Of a stretch of 64,000 nucleotides of DNA, positions 18,071 through 26,216 are shown piece by piece. The stretch is from Hyphomicrobium sp. NDB2Meth4 (GTDB lineage Bacteria; Pseudomonadota; Alphaproteobacteria; Rhizobiales; Hyphomicrobiaceae). Each line of letters begins with the position of its first letter. Position 1 is the stretch's first letter. Under the pieces are notes generated by a model. The model ran no database searches. It was not told the DNA's origin and saw only the letters and a program-made list of their open reading frames with translations. The DNA is taken from positions 434,001 to 498,000 of the forward strand of contig NZ_FPEJ01000013.1 in the NCBI RefSeq assembly GCF_900117445.1, in the 5' to 3' direction. The position numbers and the translations under genes were made by a program.

Positions 18071-19269
18071 TGCGTCTCCACCTGCCTGGCTCGCCCCATC
18101 TCTCCTACTGCACGAATATCCATGCAGGTGAGCGCTGGGCCGAGATCGAAGCCGCGCTACGCAAGCACGTCCTGCCGATCAAGGCAGAGGTGTCGCCCGA
18201 TCAGCCGATGGGCATCGGGTTGCGCCTGTCGGCAACCGCGGCTGACGAACTGGCCAAGCCGGAGGCACTCGCCGCTCTAAAGGCGTTCCTCGCCCAGTCC
18301 GATCTCTACGTCTTCACCATCAACGCGTTCCCGTATGGCAACTTCCACGGCACGCGCGTCAAGGAGCGCGTCTACGAGCCCGACTGGCGCGATGAGCGCC
18401 GGGTACTATTCTCCAACAAGGCCGCCGATATCTTGGAAGCGCTGCTGCCGGAGGGCGTGGAAGGCAGTATCAGCACCGTGCCCGGCGCCTACAAGGACGC
18501 CATCAACGGGCCGATCGATATCGCCCGCATGGTCTATCACCTGATCCGCCACGCGGCGTATCTCTATAGGCTTGCCGAGGAGACGGGAAAGCACATCTCA
18601 CTCGCGCTCGAGCCGGAGCCATGCTGCTTCCTGGAAACGATCGACGAGGCCATCGACTTTTTCAACGACCACCTTTTCGCCCGCCAGTCCGTCGAGACGT
18701 TCCGCCGCCTGACCGACATATCGAGCCGAGAGGCGCGTGAGGCCCTGCGGCGTCATCTCGGCATCTGCCTCGACGTGTGCCACGCCAGCGTCGAGTTCGA
18801 GGATCCGGTTGAATGCCTGGGCCGGTTGGCAGCCGTAGGCATCAAAGTGCCGAAAATTCAGCTCAGCTCCGCTCTGCGCATTCCCGTCGTCAACGCCAAC
18901 GCGGCAGAGCTTCTGGCCCGCTTCGATGATGGCGTCTACTTGCATCAGACAGTGGAAGTGCAAGCCGATCGCGTCACCCGCTATCGCGACCTGCCCGAAG
19001 CGTTCGATGCGCTGCGCAGCGGACGAGCGGGTGGCGAATGGCGCGTTCACTGTCACGTGCCGCTCTTTCAAGCGGACTACGGCGCCTTGCAGTCGACCCA
19101 GCAGCCGCTCGCAAACCTGCTGGCCGCATGCAAACGCAGCGCTCTCGCGCCGCATCTGGAAGTCGAAACCTATACCTGGGACGTGCTGCCCGCAGACATG
19201 CGCGGCATCGATGTCAGCAGCGATATCGCTCGGGAGCTCAAATGGGTTCGCTCGCAACTCGGCGCATGA
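18070..19269 (+). CDS. eboE: EboE: xylose-isomerase-like metabolite traffic protein
   Basis: A 399-residue TIM-barrel protein of the ebo cluster. The family pattern is clear: LSYCTNIHAGERWAEIE, MGIGLRLSATAADEL, VFTINAFPYGNFHGTRVKERVYEPDW, and EGSISTVPGAYK, followed by ALEPEPCCFLETIDE and LGICLDVCHASVEFE, where acidic and histidine residues could bind a metal. No signal peptide is present. Its ATG shares a base with the eboD stop and its own stop overlaps the eboC start, so it is translationally coupled on both sides. The biochemical reaction is unknown; in cyanobacteria the ebo genes are required for moving a scytonemin precursor to the periplasm. Confidence 0.9.
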   Translation: MRLHLPGSPHLSYCTNIHAGERWAEIEAALRKHVLPIKAEVSPDQPMGIGLRLSATAADELAKPEALAALKAFLAQSDLYVFTINAFPYGNFHGTRVKERVYEPDWRDERRVLFSNKAADILEALLPEGVEGSISTVPGAYKDAINGPIDIARMVYHLIRHAAYLYRLAEETGKHISLALEPEPCCFLETIDEAIDFFNDHLFARQSVETFRRLTDISSREAREALRRHLGICLDVCHASVEFEDPVECLGRLAAVGIKVPKIQLSSALRIPVVNANAAELLARFDDGVYLHQTVEVQADRVTRYRDLPEAFDALRSGRAGGEWRVHCHVPLFQADYGALQSTQQPLANLLAACKRSALAPHLEVETYTWDVLPADMRGIDVSSDIARELKWVRSQLGA

Positions 19270-20114
19270 GCGGTTGGCGCACAGCGCTGAAGCTCGGACG
19301 CGTCTCTAATCTGCCGACTATCTGGAGCAACGTCATTGCCGGCAGCGCGCTGGCGGGCGGTGCGCCGACCCACTGGCTCCTGATGATGGCCGTCGCCATT
19401 TCCGCGATGTACGTCGCCGGGATGTTCCTCAACGATGCCTTCGACCGCAATATCGACGCGCGCGAGCGTCCCGAGCGTCCGATCCCATCGGGTGAGGCCA
19501 GCGCCGACGCGGTGATCGTTGTCGGTGCCTCGCTTCTTGTCGTCGGTGTCGTCGGGCTTGCAACCGTAAACGATCACACCGGCCTTGTCGGTCTCGCGCT
19601 CGCGGGCGCGATTTTGCTCTACGACTGGCAGCACAAGGGCAATCCGTTTGCGCCCTTCGTCATGGGGCTGTGCCGCGCCCTGGTTTACATCGCCGCCGCA
19701 TCGGCAGCGCTGACGACGCTGTCACCAACTGTGCTTCTGCCGGCGGCCGCCATGCTGCTGTATGTCGCCGGCCTCACCTACACCGCGCGCCAGGAGAACC
19801 TCGACAGGGTGACCAACCTGTGGCCGCTGCCATTGCTCGCCGCCCCCGCTGGCGTGTCGCTCGTGGGGACCGACTTTTCCCTGATCGCCACCGTCTCATT
19901 CATCGCCTTGGCCGTTTGCGCACTGCGCGTGGGCCAGCTTCTCAAGCGCCGCCACGCGGGAGACGTGTCCCGCGCGGTCGGACTGATGATCGCCGCGATC
20001 TCCATCAATGACGCGCTCTTCGCCACAACGACTGGAATGGACTATGCAGCCATCGCCTGTCTCGCCTGCTTCATCCTCACCCTCGTCTTCCAGCGCTATG
20101 TCCCAGCAAGCTGA
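19266..20114 (+). CDS. eboC: EboC: UbiA-family prenyltransferase
   Basis: Membrane prenyltransferase of 282 residues with about eight hydrophobic segments. The first aspartate-rich motif, in LNDAFDRNIDARERPERPIPSG, matches the UbiA signature NDxxDxxxD followed by RPxRPIPSG; the second cytoplasmic loop has TARQENLDRVTN. It would attach an isoprenoid chain to an unknown acceptor in the inner membrane. ATG 19266 overlaps the eboE stop by four bases and the 3' end overlaps eboA by 17 bases. The idi gene on the opposite arm could provide its allylic substrate precursors. Confidence 0.9.
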   Translation: MSGWRTALKLGRVSNLPTIWSNVIAGSALAGGAPTHWLLMMAVAISAMYVAGMFLNDAFDRNIDARERPERPIPSGEASADAVIVVGASLLVVGVVGLATVNDHTGLVGLALAGAILLYDWQHKGNPFAPFVMGLCRALVYIAAASAALTTLSPTVLLPAAAMLLYVAGLTYTARQENLDRVTNLWPLPLLAAPAGVSLVGTDFSLIATVSFIALAVCALRVGQLLKRRHAGDVSRAVGLMIAAISINDALFATTTGMDYAAIACLACFILTLVFQRYVPAS

Positions 20115-21003
20115 ATCCCGCACCGCGATGATCGACGACGCCATGAAGGCGCGCATGGAGCTGTTGCGCAGCTGGCTCGCCCGCCGTCTCGCACCCGATG
20201 CGCTCGCCTGGGTCGACGAGCAGACCGCACGCATCGCCGACGCGCCCGCGGGGCTCCCGTTGGCGCGCGCGCTGGGGCTGGCGCCGCGCCGGGTCGGTCG
20301 CGGGCCGCTGCAACTCGACAGCAGCGAAATGGCGCAGGCGCAAGCTGTACGACCGGGACTTGATGCGAGCGACTGGACGCTCGACCAGGCGGCCCGCATT
20401 CTTTTTGCCCTGGCTAGTACCGCCGCAGGAGAAGAGCAGTTCGCGGCCCGCCTCGACGCCATTGTGCGATCGGGAGAGATCGGCGAGCAGATCGCGCTTC
20501 TTCGCGGTCTGCCTCTCTATCCGGCCCCGCAACGCCTGCTGCCTCTGGCAGGCGAGGGCATCCGCTCGGCGATGCAGCCCGTCTATGAAGCGGTTGCCCA
20601 TCGCAGCCCTTACCCGGCGGAGAACTTCAGCGAGCCGATGTGGAACCAAATGGTGGTGAAGGCTCTCTTCATCGGATCGACGCTCGCACCCATCCAGGGC
20701 CTCGATGATCGCCGTAACGCAGACCTCGCGCGCATGCTCATCGACTACGCCCACGAGCGCTGGGCGGCGTCGCGCGTCGTCAAACCCGAGCTGTGGCGTT
20801 GCGTCGGGCCGTTCGCCACATCGGAGGACGATTTCGCCGACCTGCTGCGCGTGTTCTCTTCCGGCAACGACACCGAACGCTGCGCAGCCGCCCTTGCGCT
20901 GTCGGAGTGCCCAACGCCCGATGCACTGGTGCTCCTCGAATCCGCGCCCGATCTGTGGCGTGACATCCGCAATGGAAAACTCACCTGGGAGAAGCTCGCA
21001 TGA
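20098..21003 (+). CDS. eboA: EboA family protein
   Basis: A soluble, largely helical protein of 301 residues from ATG 20098. Features include the amphipathic N-terminal helices (MELLRSWLARRLAPDALAWVDEQ), RILFALASTAAGEEQFAARLDAIVR, and a C-terminal ERCAAALALSECPTPDALVLL that resembles a HEAT-like repeat. No enzymatic motif is visible. It is assigned as EboA from position between eboC and eboB and from the family pattern, including NLARMLI-type text DLARMLIDYAHERWAA. The stop overlaps the eboB start (ATGA). Confidence 0.82.
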   Translation: MSQQAESRTAMIDDAMKARMELLRSWLARRLAPDALAWVDEQTARIADAPAGLPLARALGLAPRRVGRGPLQLDSSEMAQAQAVRPGLDASDWTLDQAARILFALASTAAGEEQFAARLDAIVRSGEIGEQIALLRGLPLYPAPQRLLPLAGEGIRSAMQPVYEAVAHRSPYPAENFSEPMWNQMVVKALFIGSTLAPIQGLDDRRNADLARMLIDYAHERWAASRVVKPELWRCVGPFATSEDDFADLLRVFSSGNDTERCAAALALSECPTPDALVLLESAPDLWRDIRNGKLTWEKLA

Positions 21004-21932
21004 ACGCCAACGCTAAAGCCCCGCACGGCGGCGAGCCGATGACCTACATCGATCCGCACGCGCATATGATCTCTCGCACCACCGACGACTACGAGGCCAT
21101 GGCCGCCGCAGGTGTCGTGGCTGTCATTGAGCCGGCGTTCTGGATCGGCCAGGCGCGGACCAACGTTGGCAGCTATAGAGATTACCTCTCGCACATTCTC
21201 GGCTTCGAGAGATTCCGCGCCAGCCAGTTCGGCATTCAGCACTATTGCTGCATCGGTCTCAATTCCAAGGAAGCCAACAACGAGGCCTTGGCCGAGGATG
21301 TGATGGCCATCCTTCCGGAGTTCGCCACCAAGGAGGGTGTCGTCGCCATCGGCGAGATCGGCTTTGACGAGCAGACCGCGCTCGAAGAGAAGTATTTCCG
21401 CCTGCAGCTCGATCTGGCGCGCGAGCTTGAGCTCCCTGTGATGATCCATACGCCTCATCGCGACAAGAAGCGTGGCGTCACCCGCTCAATGGACATCATA
21501 ATGGAACACAAGCTCTCGCCTTCGCGGGTCGTCATCGACCACGTCAACGAGGAGACGGTGCGCGAGGTGACGGAGCGCGGCTTTTGGGCGGCGTTCTCGA
21601 TCTACCCGCACTCCAAGATGACGGCGGAGCGCATGTGCGCCATCGTGCGCGACTATGGCGCTGGCCAGCTCATCGTCGACTCCGCCTGCGATTGGGGCAT
21701 TTCCGATCCGCTATCGGTGCCGAAGACCGCCATGCTGCTCGCCGAGCAGGGCGTCGCCGCGGCCGACGTCCGTCGCGTGACCTACGCCAATGCGCTCGCG
21801 GTCTACGGCCAGAGCGGCCAGATGGCGGAGGAAGATTGGGCCAACCGCGCCGTCGACCAGACCTCGCGCTACGATGGCAACACCATTCTCCGCGGTGGCC
21901 AGAACCCGCGCATCGAGACAACCAAAGGCTAG
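21000..21932 (+). CDS. eboB: EboB: TatD-like metal-dependent hydrolase
   Basis: Amidohydrolase-fold protein of 310 residues related to TatD nucleases. The metal-binding HxH is in YIDPHAHMISRT; further metal-site regions are AIGEIGFDEQT (glutamate), ELPVMIHTPHRDKKRG and VVIDHVNEETV (histidines) and IVDSACDWGISDP (aspartate). It closes the five-gene overlapping run. Nothing in the sequence fixes the substrate; DNase activity as in TatD is possible but not required by the context. The start at 21000 is supported by the ATGA overlap with eboA; an internal ATG at 21039 is just before the conserved region. Confidence 0.88.
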   Translation: MNANAKAPHGGEPMTYIDPHAHMISRTTDDYEAMAAAGVVAVIEPAFWIGQARTNVGSYRDYLSHILGFERFRASQFGIQHYCCIGLNSKEANNEALAEDVMAILPEFATKEGVVAIGEIGFDEQTALEEKYFRLQLDLARELELPVMIHTPHRDKKRGVTRSMDIIMEHKLSPSRVVIDHVNEETVREVTERGFWAAFSIYPHSKMTAERMCAIVRDYGAGQLIVDSACDWGISDPLSVPKTAMLLAEQGVAAADVRRVTYANALAVYGQSGQMAEEDWANRAVDQTSRYDGNTILRGGQNPRIETTKG

Positions 21933-22084
21933 GGTCAGCCTGAACATCGTCTCTCCGCGTCCTGGAGAGTTTGGAATGTGCGCCAGGAATACTTCCCGGC
22001 GCGCATTGCCGCGATTGATCACGGTTTGGCGGCAATGCTAGGCCCGCGCACACAAAAACCGCTCACAAGTCATTGGGGGAAACC

Positions 22085-22621
22085 TTGAACCGCATCGTAA
22101 TCGCTGCGCTTGCTTTGGCCGCAGCTCTGCCAATGCTGGCAAACGCCCATGGACCAAGCCGCAAGAAAGAAGTCTCGACCATCGAGATCGACGCCCCGGC
22201 CGATAAGGTCTGGGAGGTCGTCGGCAACTACCGAGACATGGGCTGGCATCCGCAGATCGCCAAAACCGAGGCCGATCCTGGCGAGTACAAGAAGGAAGTG
22301 ACGAAGCGCAAGCTCACCTTCAAGAACGGCGCGATTTTCACCGACACGCTGACCCGCTACGAGCCCGAGAACAAAACCATCGCCTTCCTCACCAATGATG
22401 AAGACCTGAAGACGCTTCCCGTCGAGGGCTACTCATCGACCATCTCCGTCGCCGACGAGGGCGGAAAATCGAAGGTCGAGTGGAAGGGTGCCTTCTACCG
22501 CGGCTACATGAACAACGATCCCCCGCCCGAGCTCAGCGATAAGGCAGCCATCGCCGCAGTGACGGCGTTCCAGAAGGAAGGCCTTGAAGCGCTGAAAGCC
22601 AAGCTCGAAGGCGGCAAGTGA
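22085..22621 (+). CDS. Secreted START/SRPBCC-like protein
   Basis: A 178-residue protein with a signal peptide (IVIAALALAAALPMLANAHG) and a helix-grip fold pattern: STIEIDAPADKVWEVVGNYRDMGWHPQIAKTEADPG is characteristic of the polyketide-cyclase/lipid-transfer SRPBCC family. It could bind a hydrophobic ligand in the periplasm. TTG 22085 is favoured because GGGGGA ends five bases before it; TTG 22073 would place that site inside the gene. The stop overlaps the start of the beta-propeller gene, so the two are coupled. Position just after eboB suggests it handles the ebo product, which is inference. Confidence 0.82.
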   Translation: MNRIVIAALALAAALPMLANAHGPSRKKEVSTIEIDAPADKVWEVVGNYRDMGWHPQIAKTEADPGEYKKEVTKRKLTFKNGAIFTDTLTRYEPENKTIAFLTNDEDLKTLPVEGYSSTISVADEGGKSKVEWKGAFYRGYMNNDPPPELSDKAAIAAVTAFQKEGLEALKAKLEGGK

Positions 22622-23592
22622 GCATGACGAGAAAAGGCTTGGCGCGCCGCATGGCGCTGGCCGTCGCGCTTTGCATCGCCGGTGCGATTGCGCCGGCGGT
22701 AGCGGGTGAAGCGGTGCGCGAAGCCTTCGTCACCAGCCAGCTTGCCGACAGCGTCGGCGTCGTCGATCTCGCCACCATGAAGCAGGTGGCCGAGATCGCC
22801 GTGCCCGGCAAGCCGGCGGGCATTGCCATGTCGCCGCAAAGAGACTTCGCCTATGTCACGACGCCCGACGGCAACGAGCTGGTTGCCATCGACACGTCCG
22901 TGCGCAAGGTGGTGTGGCGTCTGAACGTGGGTAAAGGTCCGCTCGGCATCGCCGTCAACCCGCGTTCGGGTGCCGTCTATGTCGCCAATTGGTACGGCGA
23001 TGAGATCGTATCGGTCGACCCGAAGACGCAGCAGGTGACGCATCGCGTCAAGGTCGGACGCGCGCCCTCCGGCATCGCTGTGACGGAGGATGGCACCACC
23101 ATCCTCTCCGCCGACCGCGAAAGCGACGCGATCAGCATTATCGATGCCGCGAGCTTCACGCGCACCGGCGAGGTAAAAGTCGGCGAGCACCCGTTCGGCG
23201 TTGCCATCGAGCCCGGCGGCAAGCGCGCCTTTGCCGCCAACGTCGTCAGCAACGACGTGTCCGTTATCGACCTCGGCACGCGCAAGGTGACCGCAACGGT
23301 CAAGGTCGGCGCACGTCCGTATGGTGTCGCCTTTGCCAACGGCAATGCCTTCGTCACCAACCAGGCTGCACGCTCGCTCAGCGTTTTTCGTCTGTCGGAC
23401 CTTCAGCCTGTCACCACGATTCCGGTCGGCGATTACCCGGAGGGCATCGAGGCGACCGCCGACGGCACTGCAGTCTACGTAGCCTGTTGGGGCGACAACC
23501 TCCTGCAGCGGGTGGATACCACCACGCTCAAAGCCGATGCCAAAGCGGAAGTCAGTGATGGGCCGCGCTCATTCGGCGCCTTCCTGCGCTGA
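22618..23592 (+). CDS. Secreted YVTN-family beta-propeller protein
   Basis: A 324-residue periplasmic propeller with signal peptide (MALAVALCIAGAIAPAVAG) and about six repeats of the type VDLATMKQVAEIAVPGKPAGIAMSP, each ending in xPxGIAV or similar. Such surface-layer or YVTN proteins often act as binding scaffolds and commonly occur near PQQ and cytochrome genes. GTG 22618 overlaps the previous stop; ATG 22624 is an alternative. It ends eight bases before the convergent ketosynthase, so the ebo run stops here. Confidence 0.85.
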   Translation: MSMTRKGLARRMALAVALCIAGAIAPAVAGEAVREAFVTSQLADSVGVVDLATMKQVAEIAVPGKPAGIAMSPQRDFAYVTTPDGNELVAIDTSVRKVVWRLNVGKGPLGIAVNPRSGAVYVANWYGDEIVSVDPKTQQVTHRVKVGRAPSGIAVTEDGTTILSADRESDAISIIDAASFTRTGEVKVGEHPFGVAIEPGGKRAFAANVVSNDVSVIDLGTRKVTATVKVGARPYGVAFANGNAFVTNQAARSLSVFRLSDLQPVTTIPVGDYPEGIEATADGTAVYVACWGDNLLQRVDTTTLKADAKAEVSDGPRSFGAFLR

Positions 23593-23600
23593 AGCGTTCG

Positions 23601-24842
23601 TCAGGCCTGGGCGGTCTCGAAAATCAGCGACGTCGCCATTCCGCAGATCGCCAGGTTGTTGCACATGGCATGGCTCACTTGTCGTCTGCGCGGCTGCATC
23701 GCCGTATAGTCGAGATCACAGCGCGGATCGGGATCATCGAGCGCGATCGTCGGCGGAATGATGCCGTCCTCGATGCTCTTGATGCAGGCAATTGCTTCGA
23801 TCGCAGCGGCGCCGCCGAGTGCATGTCCGTGCATCGATTTCGTCGACGAGATGGATAGTGCGTTCGCATGCGATCCGAATACCGCCTTTAGCGCTTCGGT
23901 TTCCGAGACATCGTCGCTGACGATGCCGTCCCCGTGCGCATTGACGTAGGCGATGTCCGCAGCATCGAGACCTGCGTCGTCCAGTGCCTCGCGCATCACG
24001 TGCTCGGTAACTTCCCTGTCGACGCCGAACATGCCGTCGGACCCGGTCGCCATACCGAAGCCGCGCATCTCCACCAGAGCCCGCGCACCGCGCGCCCGCG
24101 CATGACTCTCCGCCTCGAGGATGAGAACGCCGGCGGCCTCCGCCAGAACCGTCCCGTTATGCCGTTTGGCGAACGGGAAGCAGCCATCGGGCGACAAGAA
24201 ATGCAGCGCGTCGCAGGCGAGCAGCGCGCTGTAGGTTACGGTGCTGTCTGCGCCGCCAACGATCGCAACGTCGGCTATGCCACGTCGCACATGATCGAAG
24301 CCGAGACCGATCGCATGCGCCGCGCTTGCCCCGGCGCTGCACAGCGCGAACGTCGGCCCTTTGATGCCGAATTCGATGCCGATGTGCGCCGCCGCCGATG
24401 ACGACACGATGCGCGGCAGCAGCATGGGATGCACGGCGCGCTTGCCCGCGAGAAAGCGATCGCGTCCCGCGATCTCCACGGCGATATGACCACCCGCGGC
24501 CGAACCGATGATGCAGGCAACGCGCTCCGGTGCCTCAAGCGGAAACGACAGTCCCGCTTGCGCCATTGCCTCGTCTGCGGCCGCGGCCGCGAGCCAGCAG
24601 TAACGGCTCGAATGCATGATGGTCTTGTCGCGCCGCCACTTCGAGAACCGGCTGGTTGGATCGAAGCCGGTGATGCTTGCGGCGATGCCGATCGGAACCT
24701 CTTCGCCGATTCCGGTAACCGGCCCGATGCCCGATTTACCCATGCACAGCGACTGCCAGTAGTCGGCAACGTTCTGACCGATTGGCGTCACCGCGCCTAT
24801 CCCGGTCACGACGACACGACGATGTAGGTTTGCCTGCAGCAT
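23601..24842 (-). CDS. Ketosynthase paralogue lacking the active-site cysteine
   Basis: FabF-fold protein of 413 residues, paralogous to the ketosynthase at 10.3-11.6 kb: both contain [16 protein letters not shown] and [11 protein letters not shown]. At the position of the catalytic cysteine it has Gly171 ([15 protein letters not shown] against FATCSACSTATHAIG). Both histidine regions remain ([12 protein letters not shown] and [15 protein letters not shown]). A condensing enzyme without the cysteine cannot form the acyl-enzyme, so it may decarboxylate or act as a chain-length-factor-like partner of the intact paralogue. ATG 24842 aligns with the paralogue start; the longer frame to 24989 adds unrelated residues. 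It converges with the ebo run. Confidence 0.85.
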   Translation of the reverse strand: MLQANLHRRVVVTGIGAVTPIGQNVADYWQSLCMGKSGIGPVTGIGEEVPIGIAASITGFDPTSRFSKWRRDKTIMHSSRYCWLAAAAADEAMAQAGLSFPLEAPERVACIIGSAAGGHIAVEIAGRDRFLAGKRAVHPMLLPRIVSSSAAAHIGIEFGIKGPTFALCSAGASAAHAIGLGFDHVRRGIADVAIVGGADSTVTYSALLACDALHFLSPDGCFPFAKRHNGTVLAEAAGVLILEAESHARARGARALVEMRGFGMATGSDGMFGVDREVTEHVMREALDDAGLDAADIAYVNAHGDGIVSDDVSETEALKAVFGSHANALSISSTKSMHGHALGGAAAIEAIACIKSIEDGIIPPTIALDDPDPRCDLDYTAMQPRRRQVSHAMCNNLAICGMATSLIFETAQA

Positions 24843-25009
24843 GAGGGCACGCACACGATGAATGCAAAGGAGATATCGCGCACAGTATGCCATCGACGTT
24901 GAAGCGGGATTACTACCCAGCCTATGCAGCCTTGTGACGTACTTTGCTAAAATTGCATCGTGAACGGAGTTTTGTGACAGCCGCGCCACCAGCGGGTTGC
25001 GCGGCGCCT

Positions 25010-26200
25010 CTATTTCGAATTCGCCGCGGCGCGCAACGGCGTCTCCATCACTTTGACCACGTCACCCGGCCGCAGCAGCGCGTTGGGACTGACGATGACC
25101 CGATCCTTGACGGTAAGCCCGAACGCGATCACCACCCGCTCTCCGAGGTCGCGCGTCACACTCACTGGCCGGAACGTCACGCGGCTATCGCCAGTGACGA
25201 TCGCCACCATCTGCCGGCCATTGCGCGTCGTCAGCGTATTCGTTGGCACGGTGACGAGGCCGCCGCCCTGATCCACTTCGATGGCAACTTGGCCGTTCAT
25301 GCCTGCCGGAATGCGATTGTCGCGATTTTCCATCAGCAACTCGGCACGCATGGTGCTCGACAACTGATCGATCTGCCCCGAAACCCGGACGATGCGCGCC
25401 GATAGTGCCTCAGGCAGTTCGGCGAAGATCACCTTCGCCCGCTGCCCCGGCTTTACGACCAGGGCAGAGGACTGCGGAATGTCGATTAGGATGCGCAACT
25501 CGTTCAGCCGCGCGATGCGCAGCAGGTAGCCACCCGGCTGGCTGGAATCGGCGAGCACCTTGTCGCCGCGCTCGATGTGACGGGCGACAATGGTGCCATC
25601 GAACGGCGCGCGCACCGTCTGGAAGCTTTGCACTTCCTCCAGCCGCTTCACCTCTGCAAGCGCCGCGGCAAGGTCCGCTTCCGCCGCGCGTTTGGTCGCG
25701 CGCCGCTCATCTACCGTCTGCACCGATACGTGACCCTTGTCGACCAGGCTCTCGCCACGCTGCAGCGTCGCATCGGCCAGCAATAGGCGAGCCCGCACCT
25801 GATCCGCCGCCGCCCGCGCTCGGCGCAGCTCCTGTTCGATCTCCGGCGCCTCGATGATGACGAGCACGTCGCCCGTCTTCACCTGATCGCCGATGTCGAC
25901 GCGGCGTTCCGAAACGATTCCGCTGGCGCGCGAGGAAAGCAGCGCTTCCTCGGCCGGGGCGGTGCGGCCGGACAATGTAAGCGTCGCGGTCCCTGGCACG
26001 GCCTCGGGCATCACGGTTCGCACACTGCGCACCACCGCGCCCGTCTGCTTCTTTTCCGGTAGAGGCACGCTACCATCGCTCAGCCCCGCGAGTTTCATCA
26101 CGTGGTCGAGCGCTGTCGCGCCGTCCGCTTGCGCCGCCCACACGGCGATGCCGCCGCACGCAGCGAGCACCGCAGCGAAGGCAATGAACTTGCGGTTCAT
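25010..26200 (-). CDS. RND efflux periplasmic adaptor (membrane fusion protein)
   Basis: Adaptor of 396 residues that would join an inner-membrane RND pump to an outer-membrane channel. An N-terminal membrane anchor ([21 protein letters not shown]) is followed by the lipoyl-like half [34 protein letters not shown], an alpha-helical hairpin (about 100-170), the second half [17 protein letters not shown], and a beta-barrel domain. ATG 26200 has AAGGAGCC nine bases upstream. It lies 16 bases after the pump gene in the same transcript. No outer-membrane factor is encoded nearby. Confidence 0.88.
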   Translation of the reverse strand: MNRKFIAFAAVLAACGGIAVWAAQADGATALDHVMKLAGLSDGSVPLPEKKQTGAVVRSVRTVMPEAVPGTATLTLSGRTAPAEEALLSSRASGIVSERRVDIGDQVKTGDVLVIIEAPEIEQELRRARAAADQVRARLLLADATLQRGESLVDKGHVSVQTVDERRATKRAAEADLAAALAEVKRLEEVQSFQTVRAPFDGTIVARHIERGDKVLADSSQPGGYLLRIARLNELRILIDIPQSSALVVKPGQRAKVIFAELPEALSARIVRVSGQIDQLSSTMRAELLMENRDNRIPAGMNGQVAIEVDQGGGLVTVPTNTLTTRNGRQMVAIVTGDSRVTFRPVSVTRDLGERVVIAFGLTVKDRVIVSPNALLRPGDVVKVMETPLRAAANSK

Positions 26201-26216
26201 GAACGAGGCTCCTTGG

